A stretch of 41,679 nt of DNA from Candidatus Nitrosocosmicus sp. GTDB taxonomy: Archaea; Thermoproteota; Nitrososphaeria; Nitrososphaerales; Nitrososphaeraceae. The notes beneath the pieces were generated by a model. It saw nothing but the letters and a program-made list of their open reading frames with translations, searched no databases and was not told where the DNA came from. Shown here one piece after another: positions 8,361 to 16,186 of this stretch. The stretch is taken from contig WHSX01000003.1 of assembly GCA_009379865.1 (NCBI GenBank), positions 1 to 41,679 on the forward strand, given 5' to 3'. The position numbers and the translations under genes are program-made. Each line of letters begins with the position of its first letter. Positions within the stretch are counted from its first letter, which is position 1.

Positions 8361-8951
8361 TTATTCATTTCGGTTGGTTTCTGAAAGTTTTTCATTCTCT
8401 GTTCTAGATTGCAATTCTAGTAGATCTTGGGGAATAGGTATCTGCTCAATGGCTGTAACATATTCATCAATACTTTTTTCATCTTGATCGTCATCTTTGC
8501 CTATGTTATGTCTTGGATCTCGACCTGACATTGAATTATTGAAGCGTTTCCATGAAAATATATCAGGTATTTTTTCAAGCATACTAAACTCAGTTTGATC
8601 AAGTTTCTGTAAAAGATCTGTAGTCCTGAAAAGTAAAGCAGGAGTTATAGATTGCTTGTTCTTTGGATCATGTATGGTTGCCAATATCACCTTTCGATAA
8701 TATGCGAAATGGTTTACAAGTTCCATTATTCTAGAAATGTAAGCATGATTTGATTTCTTTAATTCTTGAAGTTCTTTAGCGTTTATTTCCTCATATTTTT
8801 GTAACCTATTATACAGCGAATTGATGGAGATATCTATTTTTAGATTTGATTTAATTTCTGCATGTATTTCTTTCATAGTCATACCTCTCATCTTACATAC
8901 CATTATCAAGAATTGGATTTGAGATTCCTTCTCATTAAATGATTTGGGCAT
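8361..8951 (-). CDS. Helix-turn-helix-like DNA-binding protein
   Basis: A 196-residue protein. Residues 1-55 (ESQIQFLIMVCKMRGMTMKE and the following INSLYNRLQKYEE) look like a helix-turn-helix of the resolvase/terminase-small-subunit style: a first helix, MTMKEI, and a recognition helix ending in LYNRLQ. Residues 55-130 are helical and probably mediate self-association. The C-terminus is acidic and disordered. It is convergent with the membrane-protein gene, and its ATG follows AT-rich sequence. It may be a regulator or a DNA-packaging or partition component of the element; no partner large terminase is present. Confidence 0.5.
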   Translation of the reverse strand: MPKSFNEKESQIQFLIMVCKMRGMTMKEIHAEIKSNLKIDISINSLYNRLQKYEEINAKELQELKKSNHAYISRIMELVNHFAYYRKVILATIHDPKNKQSITPALLFRTTDLLQKLDQTEFSMLEKIPDIFSWKRFNNSMSGRDPRHNIGKDDDQDEKSIDEYVTAIEQIPIPQDLLELQSRTENEKLSETNRNE

Positions 8952-9309
8952 TATAGCTAAAGAAATATGAAAGAAGCAAAATAAAAGAATGTCTGTTATT
9001 TCTGATTTCCTTTTAGATGGTCCTTAATTGATATCTTTTTTTTTTGGAAAAAATTGCTAGTTTAAGTGCTTTCTATTTGGAATCCTATTACACTAATCTA
9101 ACATTGGATGGAATTTTAGACTAAGAGTTCTAAATTATTTTCTCTTAATCGATTTCAAAAGCTGATCTAACAAAGTGACAATTTTGATACATCCATAGGA
9201 TTCGGTGTTCCATTTTCTAAATCCATCTAATTCTTATATCACAGATTAGTCAAATCATATCGTAGTAACCGTAGTATCGTAGTAAATTATCATCATAGGA
9301 TTAACCGGA
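8952..9309. other. Intergenic stretch downstream of the replication gene, possible origin
   Basis: About 360 bases, AT-rich, with a run of ten T near 9036-9045 and three tandem CGTAGTA copies at 9261-9286. No gene seen. An AT-rich tract plus short iterations beside a primase-helicase gene would fit a replication origin; nothing proves it. Confidence 0.4.
9261..9286 (+). repeat. Three tandem CGTAGTA iterations
   Basis: CGTAGTAAC, CGTAGTAT and CGTAGTAAA follow one another directly, 24 bases beyond the 3' end of the primase-helicase gene. Possible iterons or a protein-binding site. Confidence 0.6.
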
Positions 9310-12102
9310 TTATTTCTTGTTGTTCTTGCAGTAGGGATAATGTTTTAAGAGATCCCATTTATCTCCCTTGTGATCACATCTTTTGCACATCCAAATATCA
9401 CTATGCTCATGGATCCTTCCTGCAATTTGATAAATGTTAATTACTTTGTTATTGTCCTTCTCAGTATTTTGTCCCGCTTCTAGAATCAAATTATCATGTT
9501 TCAAGGCTTTTTCACCCAATTCTGATTCTAGTCCTTCTTTTTCTATGTTCACTGAATTAACTAAATCAAAAACAGTTGTTTCATTATCTGTTTTATCTGA
9601 CTCAGAATCACCACTACTACGATATGACGATAACGACGATATTTTCTCAATGTTTGTAAGAAAGATTGTCCTACCTTTCTTGTTGTTATTGTATTTGTGG
9701 GTAATATCGATTCCTTTTTCTTTCAATGTAGGGGCCAACTCATTTAATTTTCTTGACAAGGAATTGGCAGCATTTGGCCAGGCTTTGCTTCTGGCAAGTC
9801 TTGTATCTTTGCTTTCCAGATAAGAGGTAAGTAAGGAGTGAAGATGGGTTGCTGAGCCTTCCCATTCTGTCTGGTCTTCCATAAATTCTATAATAACTTT
9901 GGCAACAATAGAGGACTCTACTACCTCGTCATTTTGGGTTTCTATATTTTCAAAATATACTTGTATAAATTCATTATCCTTGTAACCAATACATCTTGAT
10001 ATGATCTCTCCGTATTCAGCAAAGTCCGCCATTCGAGGATACTCTTTTAGTCTGATTTTATCAGAATTTTTGTATTTGTAATTTAGAACCTTGACTAAAG
10101 TATCAAAGACCCATCCAAGAATGTCGGGTATCAATTCTTTAAGTTCGTTTTTAACATCCTCTTCTTTTCTTCTTTTCTCCTTTGAAATTCTATTCACTTC
10201 TATAATCAGACATCTGTCCAAAAAATCGGGTCTTGCTGATGCAATATTAATTCCATTTATTCCAATGGGTCTTTTAATTTTATAGATAAAAGCATCATCG
10301 ACGGTGTATATCGTTCTTTTTGAATAACTAGACCCTGTTACAACTCTACAAAGTAAATCGGAGAGAGACTGAGAAATAGTGGTAATATTATCAAAATAGG
10401 TCACATAACTGTGACTTAAGATTTGAATTAAATCATTTACATCCTTTGGGAATGATGATGTTTCTACAATACTAGGATCGACAATATTCTTGACTAATTC
10501 AAATGAAGTAGTTTTGGCTGAACCCTTACTTCCATAAAGAAGTAGTATGGGTTTAGCAATATCAGGTATGAAAAGAGATACCACGTAGACTAAAAAGAGT
10601 AACCGATCTTTTTGACTGTGTAGGTTAAAAAGATTCAAGACTTTCTCAATACAAACAGATGAATAATCCCTGTTAGGATAGGATTGACTCATGCTGTTTT
10701 TATATCTTTTAAAAATAGGATTTTGAGTGTTTGAAACTATATTCCAACCTTTACGTGTGACCTTAATTACTTCCCAATTCGAATTTGTAAGATCGTAGTA
10801 ATAACAAACATCGTCATATTTCTTGTTGTCAATATCCAAGTCAGTAGCACTTATTTGGGTCTTTGCAACCCTTAGATTTAGATTTCTTTCAACTATTTTT
10901 GGATTAAGATCAGCATTGGCTTTTATCAAGTCTATAATTTGTGACAGCCTATCTTTACTTAGAAGAGATTTTGTACTCTTAAAGTGCTCGGATAATATGA
11001 TATTTTCAAATTTCTTACTTTCTAATGGCAGTGTCTCATGATGATTGTTGATTTTGATGGAAACATATGGATCATGGAACTGATCCACGAAAATCTCCTC
11101 ACATCTTTGCTGTATTATGTCGAGTATTTGTTCTACATCAGTAATATTTTTTTCTTCATTTTTAATTAACTTTCCATATTTTGCTAGATCATTATTGTGT
11201 TTGTCTTTAGTATTCTTAAAAATGAATTTCTTTGCTTCATGCCATTTATTCTCAAACTCGTTGTCATCCAGAGGTGGGACACAATGTTTTAAATTCATAT
11301 CATATGCGAGATCTCTTACCTGTTGTTCTGAAAGTATTTCATGATTTCTTTTAATCAATGAGTCCATTACTCGAAGGATATACTCCTGCCTGTTATTTCC
11401 TTCAGGTACACAAAAAGTATCACTAAACAAATCGTTTATGGAATTCAGACTTTTGTTACTGCTACAACTATTATTAGAGGCATTATCAAATTTCTTATAG
11501 ATATCGTTTAGTGTTGATTCAAGTTTGTCTGACTGTTCTTTATTTAATACTTTTATTTCCTTTGTTCCTACAATGGTATATGGATGACCTTTGTGATGAA
11601 TAGAACCGGGTCCCACCATATATGTAGAATTGTCTGATTTTACTTCAATAATGGGGACTTCGTTATCATTTTGATTAATCTTTCTAAGGCTGCTTCCAGA
11701 TCTTTTTGATATGGATTTTTCTGTAATAAAATAAATATGTGCCTTTTCATCTTTAGCATCTTGATGTTGAACCACAAGAGTTTTTGTTGCAAGTTCATCT
11801 AGATTTTTGACTTCTGTAAAATGTGACAGTAGTTCTTGAATACCGCTGGAATTGTCGATGTCAATAATTACAAGATTTTTACCTTGATATGGACCACGCC
11901 ATATCCAGCCTGTGATAAAACCAAAACCTTTATCAAAATTTCCTTTATCTTTCCAGGTTTTGAATTGTTCTTCAGATATTGATTCATTCTGGTATTTCGC
12001 CCATTTTATTTCGGGTATTTTATTTCTTGAACTTGTAGGAAATATATTGACTCCTATTTCATAATATACATATTCAAGTAGCCGGTAGTATGAGGGCGAC
12101 AT
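9310..12102 (-). CDS. Primase-polymerase / helicase replication protein
   Basis: A 930-residue protein. The N-terminal 200 residues match the archaeo-eukaryotic-type Prim-Pol domain of plasmid and viral replication proteins: the metal-binding pair in LVIIDIDNSSG (near 78-88), the histidine of AHIYFITE, and a third conserved block with VGPGSIHHKGHPYTIVG. A helical linker follows. A helicase-type ATPase comes next with Walker A YGSKGSAKTTS near 522-532, an acidic Walker B-like YVTYFDN, and an arginine-bearing block IASARPDFLDRCLIIEV. The last 25 residues form a CKRCDHKGD...HYPYC zinc finger. It should unwind and prime the element's origin. It is the last gene of a plasmid-style operon with the four small genes above it. 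Confidence 0.85.
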   Translation of the reverse strand: MSPSYYRLLEYVYYEIGVNIFPTSSRNKIPEIKWAKYQNESISEEQFKTWKDKGNFDKGFGFITGWIWRGPYQGKNLVIIDIDNSSGIQELLSHFTEVKNLDELATKTLVVQHQDAKDEKAHIYFITEKSISKRSGSSLRKINQNDNEVPIIEVKSDNSTYMVGPGSIHHKGHPYTIVGTKEIKVLNKEQSDKLESTLNDIYKKFDNASNNSCSSNKSLNSINDLFSDTFCVPEGNNRQEYILRVMDSLIKRNHEILSEQQVRDLAYDMNLKHCVPPLDDNEFENKWHEAKKFIFKNTKDKHNNDLAKYGKLIKNEEKNITDVEQILDIIQQRCEEIFVDQFHDPYVSIKINNHHETLPLESKKFENIILSEHFKSTKSLLSKDRLSQIIDLIKANADLNPKIVERNLNLRVAKTQISATDLDIDNKKYDDVCYYYDLTNSNWEVIKVTRKGWNIVSNTQNPIFKRYKNSMSQSYPNRDYSSVCIEKVLNLFNLHSQKDRLLFLVYVVSLFIPDIAKPILLLYGSKGSAKTTSFELVKNIVDPSIVETSSFPKDVNDLIQILSHSYVTYFDNITTISQSLSDLLCRVVTGSSYSKRTIYTVDDAFIYKIKRPIGINGINIASARPDFLDRCLIIEVNRISKEKRRKEEDVKNELKELIPDILGWVFDTLVKVLNYKYKNSDKIRLKEYPRMADFAEYGEIISRCIGYKDNEFIQVYFENIETQNDEVVESSIVAKVIIEFMEDQTEWEGSATHLHSLLTSYLESKDTRLARSKAWPNAANSLSRKLNELAPTLKEKGIDITHKYNNNKKGRTIFLTNIEKISSLSSYRSSGDSESDKTDNETTVFDLVNSVNIEKEGLESELGEKALKHDNLILEAGQNTEKDNNKVINIYQIAGRIHEHSDIWMCKRCDHKGDKWDLLKHYPYCKNNKK

Positions 12103-12119
12103 TTCTTATCGCTAATTGT

Positions 12120-12563
12120 CTATCTGTATCTATTCCCATCAAATGAGGGAGACGATAATTTTTTTATTAATTCTGTTAGAATTTGTTTTATCTCTTCTAT
12201 CTCGTTGGTTAGATGATAGATGTCTATACCTATTTGATTATGCTCTTCAAGTCCTTGTTTTTCAACTTTGAGAATTTCATCAAGTATTGGTTCACGGCTA
12301 GATGGGGTAGAGAGAACATTTGTACCCTGATCAAGACTTTGTATCTTGGGTTCTAGTTTGGCTTGACTTCGACCAGGGCATGGATGAGGAATACGTGTAT
12401 CATAATCTAGTGGGATCTTTATACCATTCTTGCTAACTTTTCTATCATCAAATGCTATGCGTTTTTCACAATAGCGGCACTTGATAACTTTAGTATTATC
12501 ATGGTTATTATGATCAGACAATGATATTAAGAACCTCCATCCCATGAGATTTGTTTCTATCAT
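12120..12563 (-). CDS. Zinc-finger / coiled-coil protein of the replication operon
   Basis: A 147-residue protein. It begins MIETNLMGWRFLIS and has C-x2-C (IKCRYCEKR) paired with HPCPG about 33 residues on, a probable zinc site. A Ser/Pro linker follows, then a C-terminal amphipathic helix (TNEIEEIKQILTELIKKL) that looks like a coiled coil. The start overlaps the preceding gene; beginning at the inner ATG (12545) shortens the overlap to 32 bases. It lies 17 bases before the primase-helicase gene, so a replication accessory role is likely. Family not recognised. Confidence 0.6.
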   Translation of the reverse strand: MIETNLMGWRFLISLSDHNNHDNTKVIKCRYCEKRIAFDDRKVSKNGIKIPLDYDTRIPHPCPGRSQAKLEPKIQSLDQGTNVLSTPSSREPILDEILKVEKQGLEEHNQIGIDIYHLTNEIEEIKQILTELIKKLSSPSFDGNRYR

Positions 12564-12747
12564 TAGGTAGCAACAATTTTGTTTTTCTTTTTCGAGTATA
12601 TTTATTGAGTCGAATTTTGCAGTGTAGGATTTCTCCGTCTATCGAGGATTTAAAAGAGAACCTTTTAAATTCTGAATCAAATATTACATCTTCATGATGG
12701 CAGTATGCGAACAAAGTATTGATTGTATTTTTACAAATAAAACTCAT
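12514..12747 (-). CDS. Small protein of the replication operon (77 residues)
   Basis: Unrecognised basic protein. The N-terminal half has two cysteines and HH (ICKNTINTLFAYCHHEDV); the C-terminal half is basic (RLNKYTRKRKTKLLLP), suggesting nucleic-acid contact. It begins 2 bases after the stop of the 72-residue gene and overlaps the 147-residue gene by up to 50 bases, so translational coupling is likely. Confidence 0.5.
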   Translation of the reverse strand: MSFICKNTINTLFAYCHHEDVIFDSEFKRFSFKSSIDGEILHCKIRLNKYTRKRKTKLLLPNDRNKSHGMEVLNIIV

Positions 12748-12749
12748 AT

Positions 12750-12968
12750 CTACTCATCCTGATACCAATTAACTTGATTTCTATGCCTTTTCTCCCACAA
12801 TAAATGTTCTGCGCTATCGAAACGGATTATTATCTTTTCTTTTGGAAAATGATAGAATGTAGTTCCTGGTATGTTTCTGTCAGTTTTGTCGCTTTCGTGT
12901 TCTGATTTGAAACATTTGATACGATTTTCGATCCATCCAATTGCTCTGGACGACTTCTGAAAGGTCAT
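12750..12968 (-). CDS. Small protein of the replication operon (72 residues)
   Basis: Unrecognised charged protein, MTFQKSSRAIGWIENRIKCF at the start and a conserved-looking FYHFPKEKIIIRFDSAEHLL segment. The ATG is preceded by a good ribosome site (GGAGG, 7-8 bases upstream) located at the end of the 55-residue gene, only 2 bases after its stop. The packing supports a polycistronic message from 13278 to 9310. Confidence 0.55.
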   Translation of the reverse strand: MTFQKSSRAIGWIENRIKCFKSEHESDKTDRNIPGTTFYHFPKEKIIIRFDSAEHLLWEKRHRNQVNWYQDE

Positions 12969-12970
12969 CT

Positions 12971-13138
12971 CTAGTCCTCCGGTTTTTTAAATATGCTTAC
13001 GCACGAATTGCATAGATGTAATGAAATATTTCTAAACCTCCCTACATTTACTGTGATTTTGTTTGTTGCCTCTCTTTCACAAGAAAATCCATAACAGATG
13101 ACTTTGTTAGTTTCTCGACTATTATCTAACTTATTCAG
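12971..13138 (-). CDS. 55-residue zinc protein with probable CTG start
   Basis: Read by hand. The frame has CYGFSCEREATNKI, a central VNVGRFRNISLHL, and CNSCVSIFKK at the end, four cysteines placed as in small zinc ribbons. There is no ATG, GTG or TTG between the upstream in-frame stop and the first cysteine. A CTG overlaps the ribbon-helix-helix gene's stop as CTGA, with GGAGG about 10 bases before it, so I take CTG as the start. The next gene begins 2 bases after its stop. Function unknown; the position suggests part of the replication operon. Confidence 0.5.
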   Translation of the reverse strand: MNKLDNSRETNKVICYGFSCEREATNKITVNVGRFRNISLHLCNSCVSIFKKPED

Positions 13139-13278
13139 GATAGTAAAACCTCCTTAGTAAGTAGTGATCTAATTACATCGTTAAACGACTGTCCTGTATG
13201 TCCAAGATTCTTTAATTTTTCATAGTTATCATGGTCGATGACTATTTGCTTAAATGTCTTTTGTTTGGAAGTTTTCAT
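13135..13278 (-). CDS. 47-residue ribbon-helix-helix / VapB-like regulator
   Basis: Read by hand: MKTSKQKTFKQIVIDHDNYE, then KLKNLGHTGQSFNDVIRSLL and a short tail. The pattern I-x-I-D-x-x-x-Y-x-x-L-x-x-L-G-x-x-G-x-S-F-N-D-V-I-x-x-L is that of archaeal VapB-like antitoxins and ribbon-helix-helix copy regulators. It is the first gene of the replication operon and is divergent from the 193-residue gene, with an inverted repeat between them. It probably represses its own operon. No VapC-type toxin lies next to it. Confidence 0.65.
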   Translation of the reverse strand: MKTSKQKTFKQIVIDHDNYEKLKNLGHTGQSFNDVIRSLLTKEVLLS

Positions 13279-13299
13279 TCTTATTTAACTTAATTCTTT

Positions 13300-13326
13300 A
13301 TGTAATGATAAATGTTTAAATTACAT
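13300..13326. promoter_or_regulatory. Inverted repeat in the divergent promoter region
   Basis: ATGTAAT (13300-13306) is mirrored by ATTACAT (13320-13326) around an AT-rich centre containing TTTAAA. It sits between the ribbon-helix-helix gene (start 13278) and the 193-residue gene (start 13353), where a dimeric repressor could control both promoters. Confidence 0.45.
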
Positions 13327-13352
13327 ACATTATGTAGAGAATATCGATATAG

Positions 13353-13934
13353 TTGATTAAATATTACACTCCAAAAAAGGGGCTAGTTGATTATCTGGAA
13401 AAAGAATTACAAAATCTAGATAAACAGATACTTAATGAAACTTCGGAGGTAGGGAAAAATTATAGATTTGTGAGAAACAAAGATTCTGGCAACAAGCTTG
13501 CAAGACTAAAAAATCATTACATGACTTATATTTTTCAGGCCTTTACGGATATCTTATACTTTATAGAGTTTATTGAAGCCAATTACGATAAAGCAAATTT
13601 TCGCTTCGAGGAGGACCTTAAAAGATTGTTAATTGTACCTTTGAATCAACACACTGCTGACGAATGCAAGGAGAATCCGTCATATTATGATCCACATCAT
13701 TATGAACATTTTGGTCCTCCTTTACAAAGGTTCATAGACGCTATGTTATTATCGGATAATCATAGGAAAGTGGATCCTCATGCATATCAAACATCCTTTT
13801 TACGACTCCTTATCGAATGCTCTCTCCAAGCCCTTTATCAAAGATACAGTGATGAAGAATTGCAGATCGTATCAGAAGACTGTAGGCGAGTAAGATTTTG
13901 GGCTAACTATTTGGCAAAACAGGTAAAGGATTAA
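13353..13934 (+). CDS. Hypothetical helical protein of the element (193 residues)
   Basis: Not recognised. Starts at TTG (MIKYYTPKKGLVDYLEKEL). Mostly alpha-helical, with a His/Asp/Tyr-rich middle (YYDPHHYEHFGPP) and a C-terminal RRVRFWANYLAKQ. No membrane segment or zinc motif. The start is about 35 bases after the AT-rich core of the divergent promoter. It is convergent with the integrase gene, 55 bases away. Confidence 0.6.
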   Translation: MIKYYTPKKGLVDYLEKELQNLDKQILNETSEVGKNYRFVRNKDSGNKLARLKNHYMTYIFQAFTDILYFIEFIEANYDKANFRFEEDLKRLLIVPLNQHTADECKENPSYYDPHHYEHFGPPLQRFIDAMLLSDNHRKVDPHAYQTSFLRLLIECSLQALYQRYSDEELQIVSEDCRRVRFWANYLAKQVKD

Positions 13935-13989
13935 GATAGCGAATGTAAAAGCGAATCGGACATCTTTCAATAAAATTCGTTAAAATAAT

Positions 13990-15489
13990 TCAAATTTTTC
14001 TTAATATCTCGGGTTTGATATTTGCTAGCAATGGGTTTTGTTGGATGAATAAAAATATCTTTTCCATTCCTTCTTTCAAAGATATCATGTCATCCTCTAG
14101 TTTGTCAATTTTTTGTTTATCCTCATTCCGTACCTGGTTGTAACCAGTAATGGAGATCACCATCTTGCACTTGAAACAGAACCTGTTCGTTTCTGATCTA
14201 TTGTTTGGTTCACTACAATTTGGGCATATTATGATCTTATTCTCTTTAATATCTAAATCTTGTTTTTCTATGACCCCGAATGATTGAAGAAGTTGCTTTG
14301 AAGATGCTCCTCCAAGGTGATGTATGTATACTTGGGGCATTTTGCTTGAATTACTCCAACCAGCGTGATTCCTAAGCATATACTCATTAAGAATACTGCT
14401 CTTTTCTGTTAACGATATATGCCTGAACAGGTAAAGGTTGATCGGCTTGGTCAATATACTCTTGATGAATGCTTTATCACTATCAGGAACATTATTATTT
14501 TTAAGCAGATTAGGATAGTACTTGTCCCGGTAGAATTCATGGAAATGTTTTAAAAGTCCATCTCTTGTTATCTTTTTTCCATACGAAGTTTTTCCTTCCG
14601 ATACATACAGCCATTCTTTAGTGTTGTTTGATGACGGGTGACCAAGAATCCATTCCTTTACATAGGGCAATGAATGAATCAGCGGAACCGTTCTTTGGCC
14701 TGTTTTTCCATTAATTGTGATTTCTGAATATTGTTTTGATCCATCTGATGTTGATTTTACTTCTATATCCTCTATCCTTAAATTCAATAATTCAGAGGGA
14801 CGGCATGACGTATCTATTGCCATGGCCATATAGGCTCTATCTCTTTTTGATGGACAATATTTTAGAAAAACTTCGCATTCTCTCGATGTCCAAAGATCTG
14901 AAGGTTTGTATCTTGAAACCTCCTTTCTTCCAAGCCTTTTGATACCCTGCATGCAGTCAGGATATTTTCTGTTCTTTATATCTGGGTTATCTTGATCGTG
15001 CAACCATCTAAAGAATTTGAGTAATACTATGTGTCTGTTATTCCACGTTCCAATCCATCCGTGGTGAGGATCATCCTCCTCTGATTTTCTAAATCGGTTA
15101 AGATATGAAAAAACATCATTCTTTGTTATCTCATCAAAATCCTTAAAGTCTAAAAATTTTGTTACATCTATTAAAGTCTTGATCTTTCCTTCTTTAGTTA
15201 GTTCTTTTATATTTATCTCGTTTTGCTCTGTAATGATATATTTGCAAATAATCTCTGTATTTTTGGGAGATTTTTCTAACAAGTTACTCAAAGAATTTTT
15301 TACATAATTTTTTTGATACTTGCAAATTGAAATAATTAACTCCTTAATTGTTTCTTTCTCATAATCAATTGAAATGTCTTGTGACTGCGAGGAGTTTTGC
15401 AAATTATCATTATATTTGTATTTTTTTCTACTATTAAGATCTTCGGATGAACACGCGATTAAGGCGCCGGAGGTGGGACTCGAACCCAC
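13990..15489 (-). CDS. Tyrosine recombinase (integrase) of the element
   Basis: The catalytic part holds TSCRPSELLNLR (the active-site Arg, near residue 227), the Lys in INGKTGQRTVPL, LFRHISLTE (second Arg; the usual His three residues before it is Tyr), the GW of NHAGWSNSS and the nucleophile in QVYIHHLG (Tyr near 388). After it comes a four-cysteine zinc ribbon (CPNC...CFKC) and a C-terminal helix. The N-terminal 170 residues form a helical core-binding domain. The longest frame starts at a GTG inside the T-arm of tRNA-Ser(CGA), so its first 8-9 residues (MGSSPTSGA) are translated tRNA. A TTG at 15402 is an alternative start giving 470 residues. It should catalyse site-specific integration at this tRNA. 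Confidence 0.85.
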   Translation of the reverse strand: MGSSPTSGALIACSSEDLNSRKKYKYNDNLQNSSQSQDISIDYEKETIKELIISICKYQKNYVKNSLSNLLEKSPKNTEIICKYIITEQNEINIKELTKEGKIKTLIDVTKFLDFKDFDEITKNDVFSYLNRFRKSEEDDPHHGWIGTWNNRHIVLLKFFRWLHDQDNPDIKNRKYPDCMQGIKRLGRKEVSRYKPSDLWTSRECEVFLKYCPSKRDRAYMAMAIDTSCRPSELLNLRIEDIEVKSTSDGSKQYSEITINGKTGQRTVPLIHSLPYVKEWILGHPSSNNTKEWLYVSEGKTSYGKKITRDGLLKHFHEFYRDKYYPNLLKNNNVPDSDKAFIKSILTKPINLYLFRHISLTEKSSILNEYMLRNHAGWSNSSKMPQVYIHHLGGASSKQLLQSFGVIEKQDLDIKENKIIICPNCSEPNNRSETNRFCFKCKMVISITGYNQVRNEDKQKIDKLEDDMISLKEGMEKIFLFIQQNPLLANIKPEILRKI

Positions 15490-15602
15490 GAGTCCGGAAG
15501 GACATCAGCTATCTATCCTTTATTTCCTCATTTATTAGATCTCGAGGCTGACCCCTTTTAGGGCTGGATTTTTGATTGCTTACCTAGCTTGGGTACCCCG
15601 GC
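15465..15602 (-). tRNA. tRNA-Ser(CGA) with two introns
   Basis: The acceptor strand GCCGGGG (from 15602) pairs with CTCCGGC, followed by discriminator G at 15465; CCA is not fully encoded. The T-arm is GTGGG-TTCGAGT-CCCAC. The long variable arm is GTCC-TTCC-GGAC, as in type II tRNA-Ser. The anticodon stem is TCAGC/GCTGA with anticodon CGA at 15542-15544. About 30 bases (15511-15540) after G37 form a canonical intron whose ends pair (AUCU/AGAU). A second intron of about 24 bases lies in the D-loop (about 15557-15580): UAGG pairs with CCUA and each side has a 3-base bulge. Mature length is about 84. The integrase gene emerges from its 3' end. Confidence 0.85.
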
Positions 15603-15703
15603 TTTTTACCTTACATCATTTTGCATGTGTTATATTTTTAAACTTATGTTAATGATTTCTATTTCTCCATAAATAATTAATACCCTACATTATTACTTAA
15701 GAT

Positions 15704-16135
15704 ATGCTTTCATTAAATATTCAAGGGCCTACCCTAGCTACTGTAAAAGCATTGTCTCTTATTGATCTAGCAATCATGTCTTATTCATCGCACCTATTAA
15801 GGAAAAGATTGACTAGTTATTTCAATATAGATTGTTTTACCGCCCCTGATCCATTTTCTGAAGAGAATGAATTTAACTATTTCATAGTTGTAGACAAAGC
15901 AAATACTAACAGGATTATTTCTTTCATTGCATTAAAAGAAGTTCTTGATATTGATTTATGGGATTTACTCTTTGGTAAAGATATGTTAAGATTGGATATA
16001 TCAAAAGAAGATGCATTATCTTTAAAACAAGAATTAATGCCTAAATATAGTGATAATTTTTTCCCGATTCGAAAGGATAGCTCTATAATCGGGTATATTG
16101 CTTTTAGTTTCGAAATCTGTGGTATGAAAAATTAA
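15704..16135 (+). CDS. Hypothetical protein (143 residues)
   Basis: Not recognised. Begins MLSLNIQGPTLATVKALSLI, with an N-terminal helical segment and then alternating beta/helix (FIVVDKANTNRIISFIALKE) and a final strand SIIGYIAFSFEI. No signal peptide or zinc motif. The ATG follows an AT-rich region 100 bases from the tRNA 5' end. It lies outside the mobile element on the core side. Convergent with the flavin-barrel gene. Confidence 0.55.
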   Translation: MLSLNIQGPTLATVKALSLIDLAIMSYSSHLLRKRLTSYFNIDCFTAPDPFSEENEFNYFIVVDKANTNRIISFIALKEVLDIDLWDLLFGKDMLRLDISKEDALSLKQELMPKYSDNFFPIRKDSSIIGYIAFSFEICGMKN

Positions 16136-16186
16136 CACACTTGTTTATTATTAATGGCAAATTCCATCATATTTTTTAGGACTCTA

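Larger units (their letters stand above)
945..15489. mobile_element. Integrated element at tRNA-Ser(CGA)
   Basis: The right edge is defined by a tyrosine recombinase gene that starts inside the 3' end of tRNA-Ser(CGA), the classic layout of archaeal tRNA-targeted integration. The left edge is placed tentatively at the tRNA-like remnant at 943-987. The contents fit a plasmid- or virus-derived element: integrase, primase-polymerase/helicase, ribbon-helix-helix proteins, tiny zinc proteins, many unknown genes, and a STAND ATPase pair as cargo. No capsid, terminase or conjugation gene is recognisable. Core genes resume directly to the right of the tRNA. The left boundary is the weak point. Confidence 0.6.

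Noticed and set aside
9434-11344. Several 64-129 codon ORFs opposite the Prim-Pol gene
   Set aside because: They are antisense to a gene with clear domains and have Ser/Leu/Phe-rich shadow composition.
12969-13352. Apparent 380-base non-coding gap above the replication operon
   Set aside because: Two tightly packed small genes (55 and 47 residues) fill most of it, so it is not an empty intergenic region.
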